Assembly (NCBI GenBank): GCA_947561715.1
Contig: OX387197.1
Coordinates: 25,818,266 to 25,882,265 of the forward strand
DNA length: 64,000 bases
DNA from: Ascidia mentula
Lineage: Eukaryota > Chordata > Ascidiacea > Phlebobranchia > Ascidiidae
Reading direction: 5' to 3'
Below the pieces are notes generated by a model. That model saw only the letters and a list, made by a program, of their open reading frames with translations. It was not told the DNA's origin and did not search any database. The stretch's first letter is position 1. The number at the start of each line of letters is the position of its first letter. Of this stretch, positions 10,401-24,930 are shown piece after piece. Made by a program: the position numbers and the translations under genes.

Positions 10401-13400
10401 TTACATAAATGTTGAAAGTTGTTGAAGAGAAGTTTGTAGATTTTTGAACTTTGATGTTTAGGGGATAAACTGCATTATAGTTGTTAATACATGTGTTTTG
10501 TATAGTCCGTATGCAGCTGATCTCGGCAATGTAAATTTTTTTATAAACAAACAAGCAGGCAGTTTAATTTCCTGCAAAATTAAGATCCTCGGTTTATATT
10601 TGTTATTTCCCAGAAGACTTGAAGTAAAAATATGAATTTTTTAAAAATTATGCAGAAAGTATGAACTTCGACAAATCGCACGGCAAGCGGAGAAGAACGA
10701 GGACAAACTTCAGCAGTTGGCAACTGGATGAGTTGGAGAAAGCGTTTGCGGAGTCGCACTACCCGGATGTTTACATGAGGGAAGCTCTGGCAGCGAGACT
10801 TGACCTTGTCGAGTCACGTGTTCAGGTGATTACTGATAATAACGTCGCCGGTACAGTTACAACATGAGAATGACACAAACTTGCCGATGTCATTGTCACA
10901 CCTCAAAACCCCACATTCAATGCACACAATTAGGTTGTAATATACCTTGAATATAGATGAATTTGGCAAACGAGATTTCAGAAGCATCATAAGTTATGTC
11001 TTTGAAAATTAAGATTTTTTATGGTATATACTGCATGAGTTTAAATCAAAGCAACATTGAAAACAGTTTACGTGAAGCGGAAAACTGTAAGGATTCCAGT
11101 AAGTCATCCATGTAGTGAATAAAAATACTGCGGTCAACTAAAAACCCGAACGGCCAAACCCTGTTTGAGCTTTGTACGGATTTGTATTCCTTTCAAATCG
11201 CGATCCAGCGACGAATCGAAGTTGATCCTCGTAAGCGCGGTGAGAAGATAGTTAGTTTCGCCTGCTCACAAATTATAATTGAAACGTACCGCCGGATTGG
11301 CGGAATCCTCGAATTACCCGAGGTTCGCAAATTCCTCCATCATTTCAAGAGAGTTACATTTCCCTCGGTTTAGATTACATTAAGCATATGTCAGCACTGT
11401 ACGGGGCTTAGATAAATTACCCCTCATTTGTCAAAACCAGAGTTCTTGGGGGGTTGGGTGAGACCAAAATTGCCGCCTTCGACGATGTTGTTAGACCCTG
11501 AAACTTGTACGAACTGAATAAAGGAATCTAATTTCGAACAAATTGCCCGCTTTCTTCCAAATCCCTCCAATATTCTCCCGTTTGTGTCAAGGAAATATTG
11601 CCCCAGATTTGATTTCGAAAACAAGCACCTTCTCGGATCCCGACACATGTTCAGTCTGCGGTGGTTTGGGAATATCAAAGTCACTCATTCCTTGCAATTT
11701 GTATCCACGCATTGGCACCTGCTCTGCGTGAGGATTTCAAAAGTAAAATGTTGGAATGTTCCATACTTAAACATTTTTGAAACGTTTTTTGTTCCTGGTT
11801 GATTAATTAACAAAAGCAACAGAGCCACACACAGAAAAATTTTTTGTATCCTTTTTATGAGAAAAGGGGAGTGATCGCCAGGCCTTCTTCTGCAGTTTAT
11901 GGTTAAGATCCAATATTTAGTAAACGCTAGAATACAATAAAATGTGTTACAGGAGCTGACTATTTAAACAACGTTCTGTATGTTCTTGGCTGCCATTTTT
12001 GTGCAGTGAAAAGTTTGAACTACTTGAAAATGACGCAACGACAAACTGTTGTATTTGGGTCGAAAATTCCACCTGCAAACTATTTAATTATTTAAGGAAC
12101 ATAAAGCTGTTCATGTTGAATTTAAAAACACTTCTTTTTTTTCAATGTGCTTATTGTGTGAATGTTATCACCAGGTTTGGTTCCAAAACCGCCGAGCAAA
12201 ATGGCGAAAACGCGAGAACACGAAGAAGGCACCGGGACGTCCCCCTCACAACGCTCAACTCACACTTTGTTCAGGTTTGTGCCAGAAATTGAATTTGAGA
12301 ACAATCTCAGCACGCAAACTAACAAGTTGAAAAACAGATCAAACTTCGGGATATTGCTTCGTTCAAATATATAACCATTGTGTTGAAATTATGCTTCGTG
12401 GTTTGCTTGTTGCACGGGTTATGGGTTAAGTAATCGTTTTTTTCTTGGCGTTCAAATGTCGGAGAACTTGACAGGAAATCAATCAAATCCTTTTCCCAAA
12501 ACAACAATAACATTATTGTAGTTTGTTACGTTACATAATAATTGTGTAAGTTGCAGACAGATGGCCACTGTTTCGACCTAAAAAAGGTCTCATCAATGCA
12601 GCTTACACAATTCATATTATTGGATCCACTTTGCTTATGTTACATAATAATGTTGGTAATCTTGTTGACAAAATTTTCGTATTTTGTGCGGTAGGATTGT
12701 GTTAAGCGCTTGAATTAAGAAACTTATAATATTCGTAAGTTGGTCAGGTGAACTAACATCCATTTATCGCAACAGGAGAACCCATGGACCCGGAGGAAGT
12801 TGAAAAGAGAGAGAGGCAGAAAGAAGAACGGAAAAGGAGAAAAATGATGTTGCAAGCTGTCGCGAAAGAATCGAAAACCAGTGGAGGGGGAAAGAAAAGG
12901 AAGAACTCGGATGTGGACTCTATTCTGAGGGGGTTCGGAAGCGATTCAGGAAAGAATGAATCAGATCGCGATATTCCATTTTACATCAACCTCCCAGTAT
13001 CGAAACCATGCGAGAGTTTCTCTCCTGGAAGTCAACATCCAGAATCCACTGATCTCACTTTCTCCTCTCCTGTTGCTTCCGGATACGAAGGACCTCCGAG
13101 TTCATCCGGATCCGTGCAGGAGGAGAAGATAAACAGCAAATGCTCTCACAGCATTGAGAATCTCCTCCGAGAGACCACGAGCCGAACCCAACATCCTTTC
13201 TCCGCATCAGAAGATCATCTCCTGGCTTCAAAAAACTACTCCGTGTTCGCGAACTTCTTCCGCCGAGCTTCCCTTATCTCAAACTTAAACAGGGAGTCGC
13301 CTTTAGGAGGAGCTTACGGACGCGAGGCTGCTGCGATCAGAAATTTTGCCACAGTTTATCAACAGTTTAAATATCTTTCAAACCTCATTCCATCAAATCA

Positions 13401-13413
13401 GTCTGAGGGCTAG
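7475..13413 (+). CDS. UNCX: UNC-4/UNCX paired-like homeobox transcription factor
   Basis: Five exons: 7475-7684, 8036-8165, 10656-10825, 12175-12274 and 12776-13413 (TAG). They are phase-consistent and give 415 aa. The homeodomain is split between exons 3 and 4 inside helix 3 (RVQ|VWFQ), the usual paired-like intron. It contains [40 protein letters not shown] and [18 protein letters not shown]. Position 50 is Gln. The block after the homeodomain, KAPGRPPHN then [16 protein letters not shown], is diagnostic of UNC-4/UNCX. The C-terminal part has HSIENLL, similar to the FSIxNIL (eh1) Groucho-binding motif, which fits a repressor. The first two exons are divergent and acidic/Ser-rich. UNC-4 proteins specify motor neuron and somite fates in other animals. 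The introns are unusually long here (up to 2.5 kb), so enhancers may lie within them. Confidence 0.96.
12534..12620. mobile_element. Short fold-back DNA element in UNCX intron 4
   Basis: Left arm AATTGTGTAAGTTGCA and right arm TGCAGCTTACACAATT are inverted repeats with one mismatch. The centre, CACTGTTTCGACCTAAAAAA, resembles the centre of the element at 24931-25025. It looks like a non-autonomous, MITE-like unit with no coding capacity. Confidence 0.55.
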
Positions 13414-15734
13414 AAATGTTCGATGAACTTCCAATATTTAAATCGTTCCGAAAATTTCGCCAGTTCCAATCTTTCGTGTGGTCATTTATTTTGACTTTTA
13501 TCATTGCTTGCGGGGTAAAATGAACTTTGAACTTCTTCGAAAAGGTAGTTGGAGACAGAGCCACTGACAATATTCGGTGCTCACATAATTTTTGTTGAAG
13601 AAGAATCACCACAGAGTTTTTTCGTTCACTACCTGCGTTTATTTACCGATTCGAACAAATGAATTGTTTAACCGACTTTCATGCGGAATTGTACATTATA
13701 TAATACAACGCACAGAGTGAAACTTGTTGGGCGTGTAACAAAACAAGCAGAGCTAGAAAAATATGTGCTCACAAGCGATACTGGGAAACTAAACGCTCAA
13801 GAAAAATGCCATAGTCAGTCGCAGGACAAGTCAGATGTTATTAAAAAGCGAAACTCCCAGTGGAACAGATTAAAACCGTTGCAAATAGGGGACGTACTGG
13901 TTTGTTTAAAGTTCGGATCAGACAAATGACATTTCTCCGTTAAACCAACAAGCTGCAGAAACGAACCGAGCAATTTATACGAATCGATTTGTTTTTTAAA
14001 TTGCGTTAGTTTTGGCATCGCTTCGAATAACTAATTAGGAAACACGCAAGCGAAGGATTGGACATTTGTCTGTGATCTGATACATGTGATTCGTTTGATT
14101 GTTACCAATAACAGGTGTTGTGCTTACGTGTGAAACAAAGTTGTACGTTAAAATGTTTTTGGTGAGTTGCTAACGCAACAAACAAGCCACTAGTCATGAA
14201 AAATGTAAATCATATAATCTTTGTTTAAACCCTCCTTTTCAAGACGTGCTTGACGTTATTCTTGAGGTATTTTGGTCTGACTGAGATATTTATGTCTCGA
14301 ATGAAAATCACGACAGCAAAATTCAAAGGGAAGTTTCTTCGCTCCAAAGTCGGTTCCAAGCTGGATTAAAACTATTTTTCACAATACACAAATAGTTCGT
14401 TGCCCATTCAACAACGCCCGCCAGCAAAGTCTCGTTTGTGAGGTGACTGAGAAAACGCGAATGCCGACACAATGGCTTCAAATCAATGAGCGAATGAGCT
14501 CGCGACAAAGCGAGGGTCGTCGAATCTCTCCTCTGCTTATTACGGCCATTGATCGCGGGTCAGGCCGCCTGTGAGGATTAATAGAATCAAGGGAAAGGGC
14601 ATAAATCCACACGCGCCGACAAACTTATTACCGTAGGGTCAAAAGGAAATTTGCGTCCGATGGGATGGCGACGCAAAATGATTGATCGCTCGGACTCTCA
14701 CAGACAGGTCTAATTAAAAACTACGCAGGAGCGTTGCCTTGTGATGGAAGCAAGAAAGGGGATGCGTGTCGAGGGTATAACGACCACCTCTCCTGTGTAA
14801 TGGAGGCGACAATTAAATCACGTCGAGTGTTATTGAAGACACGAAGCACGAAAGGACGACACTGAGTTCTGTTAAATTCTCCCGCACTAGGGGCTGTGGA
14901 AAAAGTGATTATTTTTTAGAAAGATCGATTGTCTTCTCATGTAATTTCCTCAACATTTCGCTTCGGGGATTTCTCCCACTAAAGTTGAACCATGATAATA
15001 TCCGAAGCAACTTTCATACAAACCGGAACATTTTGAAATATAATAATGCACCAGGATGCAGATTCGTCGGCATACTTTAACCACATAAAAGCCTATATGT
15101 AACATAGAAAAATTTAGCGATAATAGTCGCACAGATTTCTATGTTAAATACACTGTGGATCAAGTATTGCCGACGAACCTGTAAGCTGTATTTTCCGAAG
15201 TTTTTCGATGTTTTTGCGATTTTTTCACTCGATTTATTCGCCGCTTGGTAACCTTTTACACATCTTACGATGAATAAATTATTAAAGCATGTTATCATAA
15301 ATAAAAAGGTAAATGTTGGTTTGCTTTAATTATAGTTAGCCACATTAACACTGAAGATGTACTTGGGTACAAACTTAGACACTTCCGACACACACGATTA
15401 TTACATGAGTGCAGTACTGAAAATAAGCCGGCACTGTCTGAACCGACGTTCGGGTAAGAATTTTGCTGCTGACGTACACTGAATAATTATTTTATCCTAT
15501 AAATTCATTAGTTCCGATAATGTTTTATTACTTTCAACCCTGCTTAAGTGATGTAAAGATAAACATGTTAGGTTAAGGTGAGTGGTTACTCGGCTCATCG
15601 GATTGGCGCCCGGAAACTTCGCGTATCAAACAAAGCAATGGAGAAGGGTCGTGGATGCCCCAATATCGCCACCAATTGACCAATAGTTAAAAATATATAT
15701 CCGCTAAGTGACACTCAAGAGCAAAAATACGTTG

Positions 15735-15835
15735 CGAACGAACATCGGTCCAGTGCTCGACCCATTTACCGAGTAGAAAACCTCATCGGGATTCTGGCCA
15801 GGATATCATGGGTTTGAATCCCGGTGTGGCCTAAA
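15735..15835 (+). repeat. tRNA-derived SINE copy 1
   Basis: It has an A-box-like CAGTGCTCGACCCATTTACC and a B-box GGGTTTGAATCCCGGTGTGG. It aligns with the copy at 15944-16068 through GGGATTCTGGCCAGGATATC and the B-box. An unspliced 5S- or tRNA-like gene is unlikely because the arms do not pair. Confidence 0.6.
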
Positions 15836-15943
15836 AAGAAACTTCAATCTTTGTTTGACTCACATTCTAATGGAAGAATTCCCAACACAACCGCACGGTG
15901 TCGCCAAAACACCAGAAGTTTGGAGATAAAGCGGTACAACAGA

Positions 15944-16068
15944 AGTTCGGTGGGCGATTGGTAACTTCGGTCAAGCGCCTGACCCCCACATACCTTGAAG
16001 CAAACTTAAGCGGGATTCGTGTACAGGATGTCATGGGTTCGAATCCCTGTGTGGTTATAAAAAAATCG
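15944..16068 (+). repeat. tRNA-derived SINE copy 2
   Basis: GGTGGGCGATTGGTAACTTC at the left, AAGCGCCTGACC, then a perfect B-box GGGTTCGAATCCCTGTGTGG followed by TTATAAAAAAA. It is the best preserved of the tRNA-like elements here and lies about 130 bp from copy 1 in the same orientation. The A-rich tail after the B-box fits a SINE head with a lost body. Confidence 0.62.
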
Positions 16069-17147
16069 ACAACAGAAGTTTCAAGCAAAGGGCATCTCGA
16101 GTCGACACAGAATCGTGTCACGCGTTTAGTAAAGCCCTCTATATGGCAATATGAAAGGTCATGCGTAGCCCACAGCATGTAGCCTGGCCTGCGTTCTGTT
16201 AATCATGTGAACTGGTAGCGATTCAATCTATTCAGACTTCGAGAAAATTCTTTCGAGGCCACAGTCACACGGCAGCCCGACTAAAGGGGGTTTTCGTTTC
16301 CTCAAATAGACTTCCCTTTACTTGTACATCACCCAGTCTCTGTGGGCAACAGGAAAAATATCGTTCGCTGAAGAACCGCACGAGGTTGGGTTTTTGGGTG
16401 AGTCAAAGCCGACGTTTCAAGAAACCGCTTCTGTGCGGTTTCGTGCAACTGTACATTTTTGTGCTCTCCTGTTTTGAACACGTCCTATTATCCAGGCCAA
16501 GGTGTAATATTAGACTTATCCTTATTTGGTAGAAGTACTGTTCAATTAAATATCTTGATGCGTTTTTCTGTATTCATGAACATCAGCATTTCTGCCGCCG
16601 TAAAGTGTGTAGGGTTATGTGACTTATCGTCATCGCAAAAATGCCAAACGGCTACTTGCTGCACTGGGGACCTGGCAAAAACTTTCATTGTATCAAGCAC
16701 AAGAGTGTGAGTGGGTGGTATTTCATGCAGGTAATTAGGTGATGTTGACCCTTGCTCACATTTCGCATGGGAAAAGGTTACTGTGCAAATATTGACGGAA
16801 TGTTTGCGAGAAGTGAGAAAAGATCGTTGTAGTTAATGTGAATTTGTGTTTATATGACATTTCAATATAAAAACGTGATCCCTTAAACAGCAGTCGCTCA
16901 AGCCTTCGGAGCGCCAGAACTTACTGTGACATTTCTCTGGCTGGCAAGGTTAATTGCGGGCAACTAGAAGACACAGCTTACGGGTGAAAGCACACCAAAA
17001 ATTTTAATTCAGCGAAAAGATTTGTCAGGGTTGCAATTCTTAAAACGCGAGTTCGCGAGGCGAGAAAGAATTTAATGTCGAAACCGAAACTGTCTGTTTG
17101 CGCCTCATACATTTCTCTTCTCCTCGCTCTGGCCAGCGCGTTCAATA

Positions 17148-17155
17148 TGACGTCA
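17148..17155. promoter_or_regulatory. CRE octamer
   Basis: Perfect TGACGTCA followed by CAATG in the gene-free stretch after UNCX. Sequence match only. Confidence 0.3.
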
Positions 17156-19791
17156 CAATGTAAAGAGAGCGCTGTCGCTCGGCGATAACATCCTGCTTGT
17201 ATTTGCTAACTTTCCAGAGCGCGCCCTTGTACGTATTTCGCTTGGTGGCATTGCTTGGAAAGAATTATTGCTTACAGGAATAAACACACGTAATTGCCGC
17301 CTTTATCTGTTGAAATTGGGCCCTGGACAGGATATCATTAAGTTTTAACTTGATGATATGTGGGGTTGCCAGGTCAGACTCTCAATAAAAAATTATTAAT
17401 ATATGAGCAAAACATACCAGATACAAATGTGACCAGCCAACCATGTTTTTGAGCCAATCAGAGCATGCCACGATCCCCAGAAGGGCTTTTAACCTGGCAA
17501 ACCCACATTCCTTCGTCCCACACTACATTACGTCAGAATCACGAGACTGCGGTGTTGAAATCACGTGATCCGCGCTGTTACACCATCGGGCGTCATTCCC
17601 TCTCGCGCTGTACCAGGGAAAGAACCTGTTGGTTAGATGGCGATCAAGCGTTTTTCGATAACATTTTTTTCGTGCTGCTCGTCTGCGGGTAGGCAAGGCT
17701 GGGCGGTTCCTACACTCTGTGTAAACTGCAGCGTGATTTGCCGCGTGGACAAACCAAGCGCCGAATGTCGATTGAAGGTCGACGTTATGCAGCAACGTGA
17801 CGAGGTTCCCGTATAAAGGCATCAACAACACTGCGGGAAGCAGACGAGAAGTTTGTTTACATCAATGCAAGAGGTGTAACTTTCTACGTAAGCAAAGTAC
17901 TAATTGTTTCTTAGCTTTGTTCGTCGTGTTGCATAAATCAGTTCTTAGGAATCCCGAGGTGTTGGAAATGATTTGGCCACCGCCGCGAAACAAGCAGGTA
18001 ATTGGGTTTCCTCACTCGATAAGTTCTCGGTAATAGAACTATTTAAGTTGAAAACCGTGTGCAATAAGTTTACTTTTAACGAGCTACATCCTGACTTGTG
18101 GTTGGTGAAAGAATTGTTTTGTAACATTCAGCGCTTAATGATGCCGACTGTTATTCTTACCCCCTTCCGATATAGGCATCAAAATACTGCAAAATGCCAA
18201 CAAATACAGCGCAATTAATCGGGCAATGTATAGAGTCGACAGATTTATTAATGTCAGATCTAAATGCGACCCCGGAATGGTGCAATAGTGATTTGGTAAT
18301 TTTCTAAATATAGCTGTCAATTCGCTCGTAAAATAAGACAAGCGATTATGGGCTCACTGAGCCCACAAGATGTTGCATTTGGATAATTGACAGCTGGGCG
18401 AAACTCTGGTATCCCAGAAAACGTTGCCTGTTCGTTGATTGAATGACGCGGCAGCTTTTTGACCACAAAAGACAGGCGACACTGGAGGGAATTTCTCCTC
18501 ACTGTTACACAATGAGATGAAACTTGGGGCTGTGTTGCTCGTAACGAACTGAGAGAAACGGAAAAATACAGAATTCTACCAACGGACAACAATGTTAAAG
18601 CGGTCCCAAATAAACAAGACACATTGCGAGGTAACGTTTATGATTACGTTCTTTTGTGTTACCCGTGTTATTTATGAAATGTTTTCAATACGCCACACCA
18701 ATAAGTCCGCCCGTGCAAAGGTGATTAATTAATAATACCTTGAAGTAAGTTTCGGTTATAAAGAAGTTTAGCTTGGTTCCCGGTAATGTGTCAGACCCAA
18801 CCTAAGGTTTCAATATAGGTTCAACTGACATGGGAGGGGTGTGTACTGTGAACTTGTTACAACTTTTGGCGAAAGAAAACGGGCAAAACCAAGTTGCGCC
18901 ACGGTCCCTTCTCTTCCGAGATGACGTAACCACCACGTGACAAGCGGTTTATAAGTGGTCGCGTATTTCGGCTTCTGCTGTATTTGGGTGCGGGGCGAGC
19001 GAGGGATGCGCGTTCTCTGTAGTCGAAAAACGAGGTTGGAGTGGAAAGACATCGTCGGTCAAACACAGTTTGCGAACCATGGGAGGTACTTATCAACGTG
19101 CTTTCCACTGAGTGTGCAGCATTTTGATGGCTACCTCCCAAGGCTTGAGCAAGCACATGCGTACGACCGACGTGCCCCATGCACAGAAACTTCCAGAACG
19201 TTGCTGAAATCTGAAAGTGGTCAATATACTTCATACTGGGTTTTCGGGGTGGTGAAATGATACAAATAAAGACTCGCTGAACCGCACGCTTCCGCGTTTT
19301 TAAAAGCTGTGTGCTGAAGGTTTGTGCAATTTGTCGAGGTTGACGTAGTTAGATGTTGCCAAAGACGCTCGATAATTTGAGAGACGTCGTTATTTTGTGT
19401 GCGATTTTCTCGTTAATACACAGGACATCCACATTGTTGTAACGTGGCCTGTTGTTGCTAGCCAGACATAATACGTCAGAATGATTCGGCAAGATTTGGT
19501 GACTTCTAACTGAAATAGGCTCTTATATAGAATGTGGTAAAATCCGTTTTTATAAGTTGCTGTGGTTTGTTGTGCTCGCACGTGGTTTCAAGGACGTTGA
19601 TTCCTCGCTGTTCATCTCGAACGCGGTAAAAGCTACGAGAGGGTTTGAACACAACTTTTATCCTCTGAATTTTTCTAATGTTAGCTTCATTTTACGAACT
19701 TAAACTTGCCAGCCACAGCCTCAAAATGAGAACTTTATCATTCCCGATAACTTCATGTTACTGTGACTCTCCGGTTCGAATGTTGTGCAGG

Positions 19792-19829
19792 CACGTGCAG
19801 TCACGTGATCGACGTGCACGTGTCACGTG
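19792..19829. promoter_or_regulatory. Cluster of four CACGTG E-boxes
   Basis: CACGTG occurs at 19792, 19802, 19817 and 19824, four perfect palindromes in 38 bp. CACGTG is bound by bHLH and bHLH-Zip proteins (MYC/MAX, USF, CLOCK and HES/HEY-like types). No gene start is near, so it may be a distal enhancer element. Confidence 0.6.
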
Positions 19830-22800
19830 ACATTGGACTGGCGTGATCGCCCGTCGACAGAGTTAAAGGTCACTTTCTGTACTTATGGAATAAAACGCGT
19901 CGTTAATATTTTTGTTTTCGAGGAGAAAGTAAAAAGCGGAAAGGTTGCGACCCAAGCGCGGATCAAGGTCGTTGTTGTGTTGACCAGACGTTGCCATGAC
20001 CACGCGTCCTCAAATATGCTTTAAAGCGAAGTGGAAATAAACTTAACTGCAGGTAATTGGCCGTAAGATTTCGAACCGCAAAGTGGTTCCTCTTTTTGGA
20101 CTTGCGCCACCCTGGAACGCAACCGATCAAGCGCGAATTCGTCATCGCGCGAGCCTTTGTGACGTTTTGTTTATGGGGCATCGAAAGGCAACGTGACTAT
20201 TCTATCTTCGCCAATGGACTCCTGTGAACCGGAAGAGATCAACAAACGGTCAGTAAATGCTCACTTGATTGTTGAATGTGTGGCGTGCTGGGGCTGGTGG
20301 CATTCTTTGTTCTTGTAAAACTTTGTGTTAAATGTCAATTAATTGTTGCCTGGGAAATTCAAGTAAAAACTCTCGCGTGGGAATCTCTTACTTTCACACG
20401 ATTGTTAAAATTCGGGAAAAGAAATTTCACCTCGCCCTGACTGTGACCACCAACGTCATATACGCGAACCATCAAAACAGCAGCTTTAACCAAACAACAT
20501 ACGGTGAAAAGAAATTGAAACCCTTTGAAAACCTGTGCATTTCAACATCGGGAAACTGGAATTTAACAATGTTACTGAGCTCGTTCTCCGCGCGGAGTGG
20601 TTCCGCTATTTACAGAGACGGGTTTTTCCGATATTTGTTTTACGTGGAGAGGTATGTGGGCGAACTTCGGCAGGCCTGGGCGAAGGGCTGTAACTTGTAA
20701 GGGTGCTGGAGCAGGCCCAGAGAATGAAACACGACCAGTTGACCTGTAGGTCGCCTTCCTATTGCGTTCGACTGGTGTAATTTGTGTAAAGAACGCCTTC
20801 CTTAGTGAAGAATCACGCAACAAATTTATAAATTTGCATTTTGAAAGCAACAAGTCACGATAAATAGAAATGTTTAATTTTTGACTAAACAGGACAAATA
20901 ACCTTTGGTATCAATTACCATGCCAGGCTGTTGCGAAAATAAATAAAGTGAGCCATTAAAAGTTGTTGCGAGCGGTTGAAAAGACTTTCAATTGATTGTG
21001 CGGGTGAAATACTCCCTAGAGAAGCCCGCGTTTTAAAAATATTATTAATTATGTGAAGTACTTGAACAAAGCCGAAGCCAAACTCCCAAAAACAAGGGAC
21101 AATGTACATAGGTATCACGTAACAATGTTGTTGTAACAATGCCATTGCGCTATTCCAACGACAAAGAAAATCGAATCCGTGCATTATTCCTTCGCTTTAT
21201 GATTAAACACGGAACAATGCACAGCAAAACAATGGCCGCATTTTAAACCTTGCACCACTGTGATGTAACAGTTGAATTTCTGAGGAATACGTCTGTGACG
21301 CCTGTACAGGAAAGTGTAACCACTGCTACAAGCTCAAATCTAGCGTAACGTTCCATGAATTTCTTGCGCCTTGTGTAACTTGATAAAAGGTGAAGGAAAA
21401 GGTGGTTGCGCAACTGGGATAAAATGTTAAATCCTTGTCGACCTGGCAAGGATTACAATTGCATTTGTGCACACTGTATTAATGGCCCTTCTATATTTAT
21501 CTTTGTATCTGCTAAATGACCACAAATCACCATCTATTGAAGAATCACGTGACATGTGGCGGAAGCTGACGTCATAAAGGTCGTTGTATGCCAACAATAA
21601 TAATGATGAATCAGTCACATGCACCACGTTTTCACTGGTGTCACACGAATTCGAACGACCAAAATAACTGGCGCTTATACTCGCTGTCAATCAAATGCGA
21701 AAAGTTTTATGGCAACTTTTGAATATGAAACGAGAATTACGAGCAGCATGACGTCATTGTATTACTCTTTGCTATTAAAGATCCGCGTCGGTTTTTGGAG
21801 ATTGATGGCTCGGGCTAGACACTATTTGTACTCCCAGCTGACATAACGGAGGTTTAATCCACCGCATTCACTCGATTTGAAGTTACCGAGAGATGTTTGA
21901 TTGCAATAACCAAACCTGTCAGCGGGACATGAACATTTTTGTGACTTTTGAGCTGAAAACATTCCACTCTTTTTAGCCGTTTATGAAATATTTGACTTTA
22001 GGTTTTAAGTAAAATTAACTTGGCAAATATTTAAATCAGAATTTTAAATATTTCTCCCAAAACTCCCAGAACTGCATTGTGTAACCACAGTCGTTTAGTC
22101 TTTAGTGCCATAAACTTTAAAGTAAAATGTCCTGTCATTTCCAGGTGTTATCGGCATCCACCTTTCAAGTGATTTGCAGCCAAGCGGACAGCTTTGAGGT
22201 CACTGAGCAGCAGCAGGTCTGCTCTTTCCCCCAGTGAAAAGTCGTCGAGATATTCAGTTGTATTTACATAGACGAGGTGGTAAATAGCGAAGTGGCATCA
22301 CGCCGGCTCCGGAACGACCGATACGAGTTCGCACGTTGTGCAGGCACGCAGGCCGACATAGAAATCCTGCTGCACTGCCCAGGAGCGACATCGAGCGGTT
22401 GGCGATCGTCGGGCGCGTGGTCTCGGTTTAATTTCGGAGCAGTTGATGCCGAATGTCGATGATTGTGAGTTAGCTTACGGCCCGTATTGAATGACAAAGT
22501 TCGGGCACAAACCTTTTCCCAAGTCTACATCAACGCATTGATGGTGAGGTCGACATGAGTATTTTTTCAAACGTCGACGGTTAGATAATTCAGGAAACAC
22601 ATGGTAGAATGCGGTCAAGGGTTGGAAAAGTGCTTTATATGCCATAACACTGCCACTGATGTAAAACAAGGCATGCGGCTTGCGTGTTTTGGTGCGCAGG
22701 AGCAACGCGCGTCATGTTATACATCTGGACTGTGTTGAGGAATACGCTTCTGTTCCAACTTTGGTTGTTGAATTAAGAGTGAGAGGCGAGCACTCGGCTA

Positions 22801-24930
22801 CTAAACTTGAGAGTAATTCTTTACTTGTTAAAATGAAATGTTGGAAGTAAAATCTGTCCGGAAATTTAACATGAGGTTAGAAACATCAGAAAAAGAGTTT
22901 AATTGCTAAATTAACCCAGCACTTATATTCCTCATGCATTTTAAGAATGCTTAATCAACTTTTGATTTATTTTGTGCTGTCCCCGAAAAATGTTTTTTTG
23001 GAAAAGTTTGTCAGGAAGTCAAATACTTACTTGCTGTAAATGCTGGGGTTGGACTTGACGCCTTGCACGCGTAAATGAACTCGGTCCAAAGCAAAATTAC
23101 AAAAACAAACCGCAAATCAAAATCAACAATATCTGGTCTCGACAATGCACGACGAATGCTAAAAGGGTGTAGGACGACAAAAGAAGCATTCACAACAGTG
23201 TAACCCAACCGGGACAGTTCGTCAAAGGAAGAACGTCGCCCACGCATATTCCGAAAACGCCCCTCTATAGAAAACGCTGGAAACTGAAGTGGGATGAAAT
23301 TCCCTTCTCCTTACCGTGCTGGCAATCCCCTTACAGAGAGAAGGCACAGGCTGCTTGAGGTATCGCGGCCAACCGTATGTGTTAACCGCGGAATTCTGTT
23401 GGAAGGGCGGGAGGGGTGTTTACGTAACTAACCTGGGGAATGTTGGGTTGTGAAATCCCTTCGTAATCTCCTTCTTGGCTACAACCGTTCGGAAGGTTTA
23501 TGGAAAATTTTCCATATTCCGATAACGGATCTGACCAATGCCTCCAGTTCAATAGCGAAGTCATCGCCAAAAACTGGTTGGGTGCGCATTTTAGTTTACT
23601 GGTTTGTAGAAATGAACGCCCGACTTTGATGGTTATATTCGTTTTCACGTCATTTTCTTTTTCAAATTTCTTGCGATTTGAAAAAATAAGCAAAAAAGGT
23701 ATTTGACTGCCTGCAGCTCAGTGATCATTATTGAATTGGCTTCTAAAAAACTAAATTTTTCATCAATCTCAGGTCAACATGCTAAACAACGAAGGATGGA
23801 ATGAGGGAGTCAGATATTTTGAATATATTTCGTTCCGTGTCGATGCAACCGAGCGGATTTCAATCCTTGCAAGGCGTGGTCGTTGCCAATTTGCTAACAT
23901 TTCAAAACAGTTACGTCATGGTAAATTTGATTCTGGCCCTAATATTTGTGTGACCATTAAGCTTGTGCTTTATTCTGCTGTTAACACGTCACAATACATT
24001 CCATAAACATTAATGTTTACTGTGTGAGCAGTGTTTTCCAACTTTCACGAGCCGATGACGTACTAATCCCTTACAAATGTAACTACGCACTGTTGACCGT
24101 TTAAAACGTTGACTGTTTGTTGAGGACGAACTCGCTTGCGTAATTCAATAATTCGATTTTTTTTATCAGTACAACAGCTGAGAAATCACAAAGTTTGTTA
24201 CGGAAATAAGATGTGAGGTTTGGACGCCAAACAATATTAAAACGACAACTGCGTTACGTAAACCCATCAAATTAAGTGCATCGTTGGTGAATCAGTCAAA
24301 CCAACACAAGGCGATAATATTCAAACTGCTGTGTGTCAATAGCAATTAATATATGTGTTCAAGAGTTTTTTAGAATAACAAGTGCAAAATACAAATAGTT
24401 GTAGTTTGGAATATCAGTTTATACATTAGGATGCATAACTCAGGAAAGCGCTGATTGCCGAAAATATATTGTCCTAATTATTTCGAATTTACAAAACTAT
24501 TTTGATTTGACCAATGAACAGCGGTGTTGTTAATCTTTATTGCGGTGTGTGTTAAAACCATGTGTAGTTGTACAGCAGGCTGAACCGATACGCGGGCGTT
24601 TGGTTGAAACAGTGTTGAACCCAAACAGTTTGGTCCTGTCTTCACCTTTAGCTTTTTTGGCATTTGTAACCGATTACACTCATGAATGTGTGTGTGTTTT
24701 TCGTTACACACAACAAATAGTCCGTTGATTTAATCTGTTGTTCCATAAGTTAAAAAACAAAAACAAAATGGCGGACTATTTCAATGGAGGATTTGTTCGT
24801 TTTGTTGTTTTACGCTTGAATTGTTTCATTTAAAAACAACTGATTTTTGAAACCTCCTTTGAAATTTTAAGTTTGTTTGTAATATGTGTTTTCTTTACAT
24901 TTGTTGACAAAATCAAGTGAGTTTATAGGC

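Noticed and set aside
15735-16068. Functional tRNA genes
   Set aside because: Good B-boxes, but acceptor and anticodon arms do not pair; SINE heads are the better reading.
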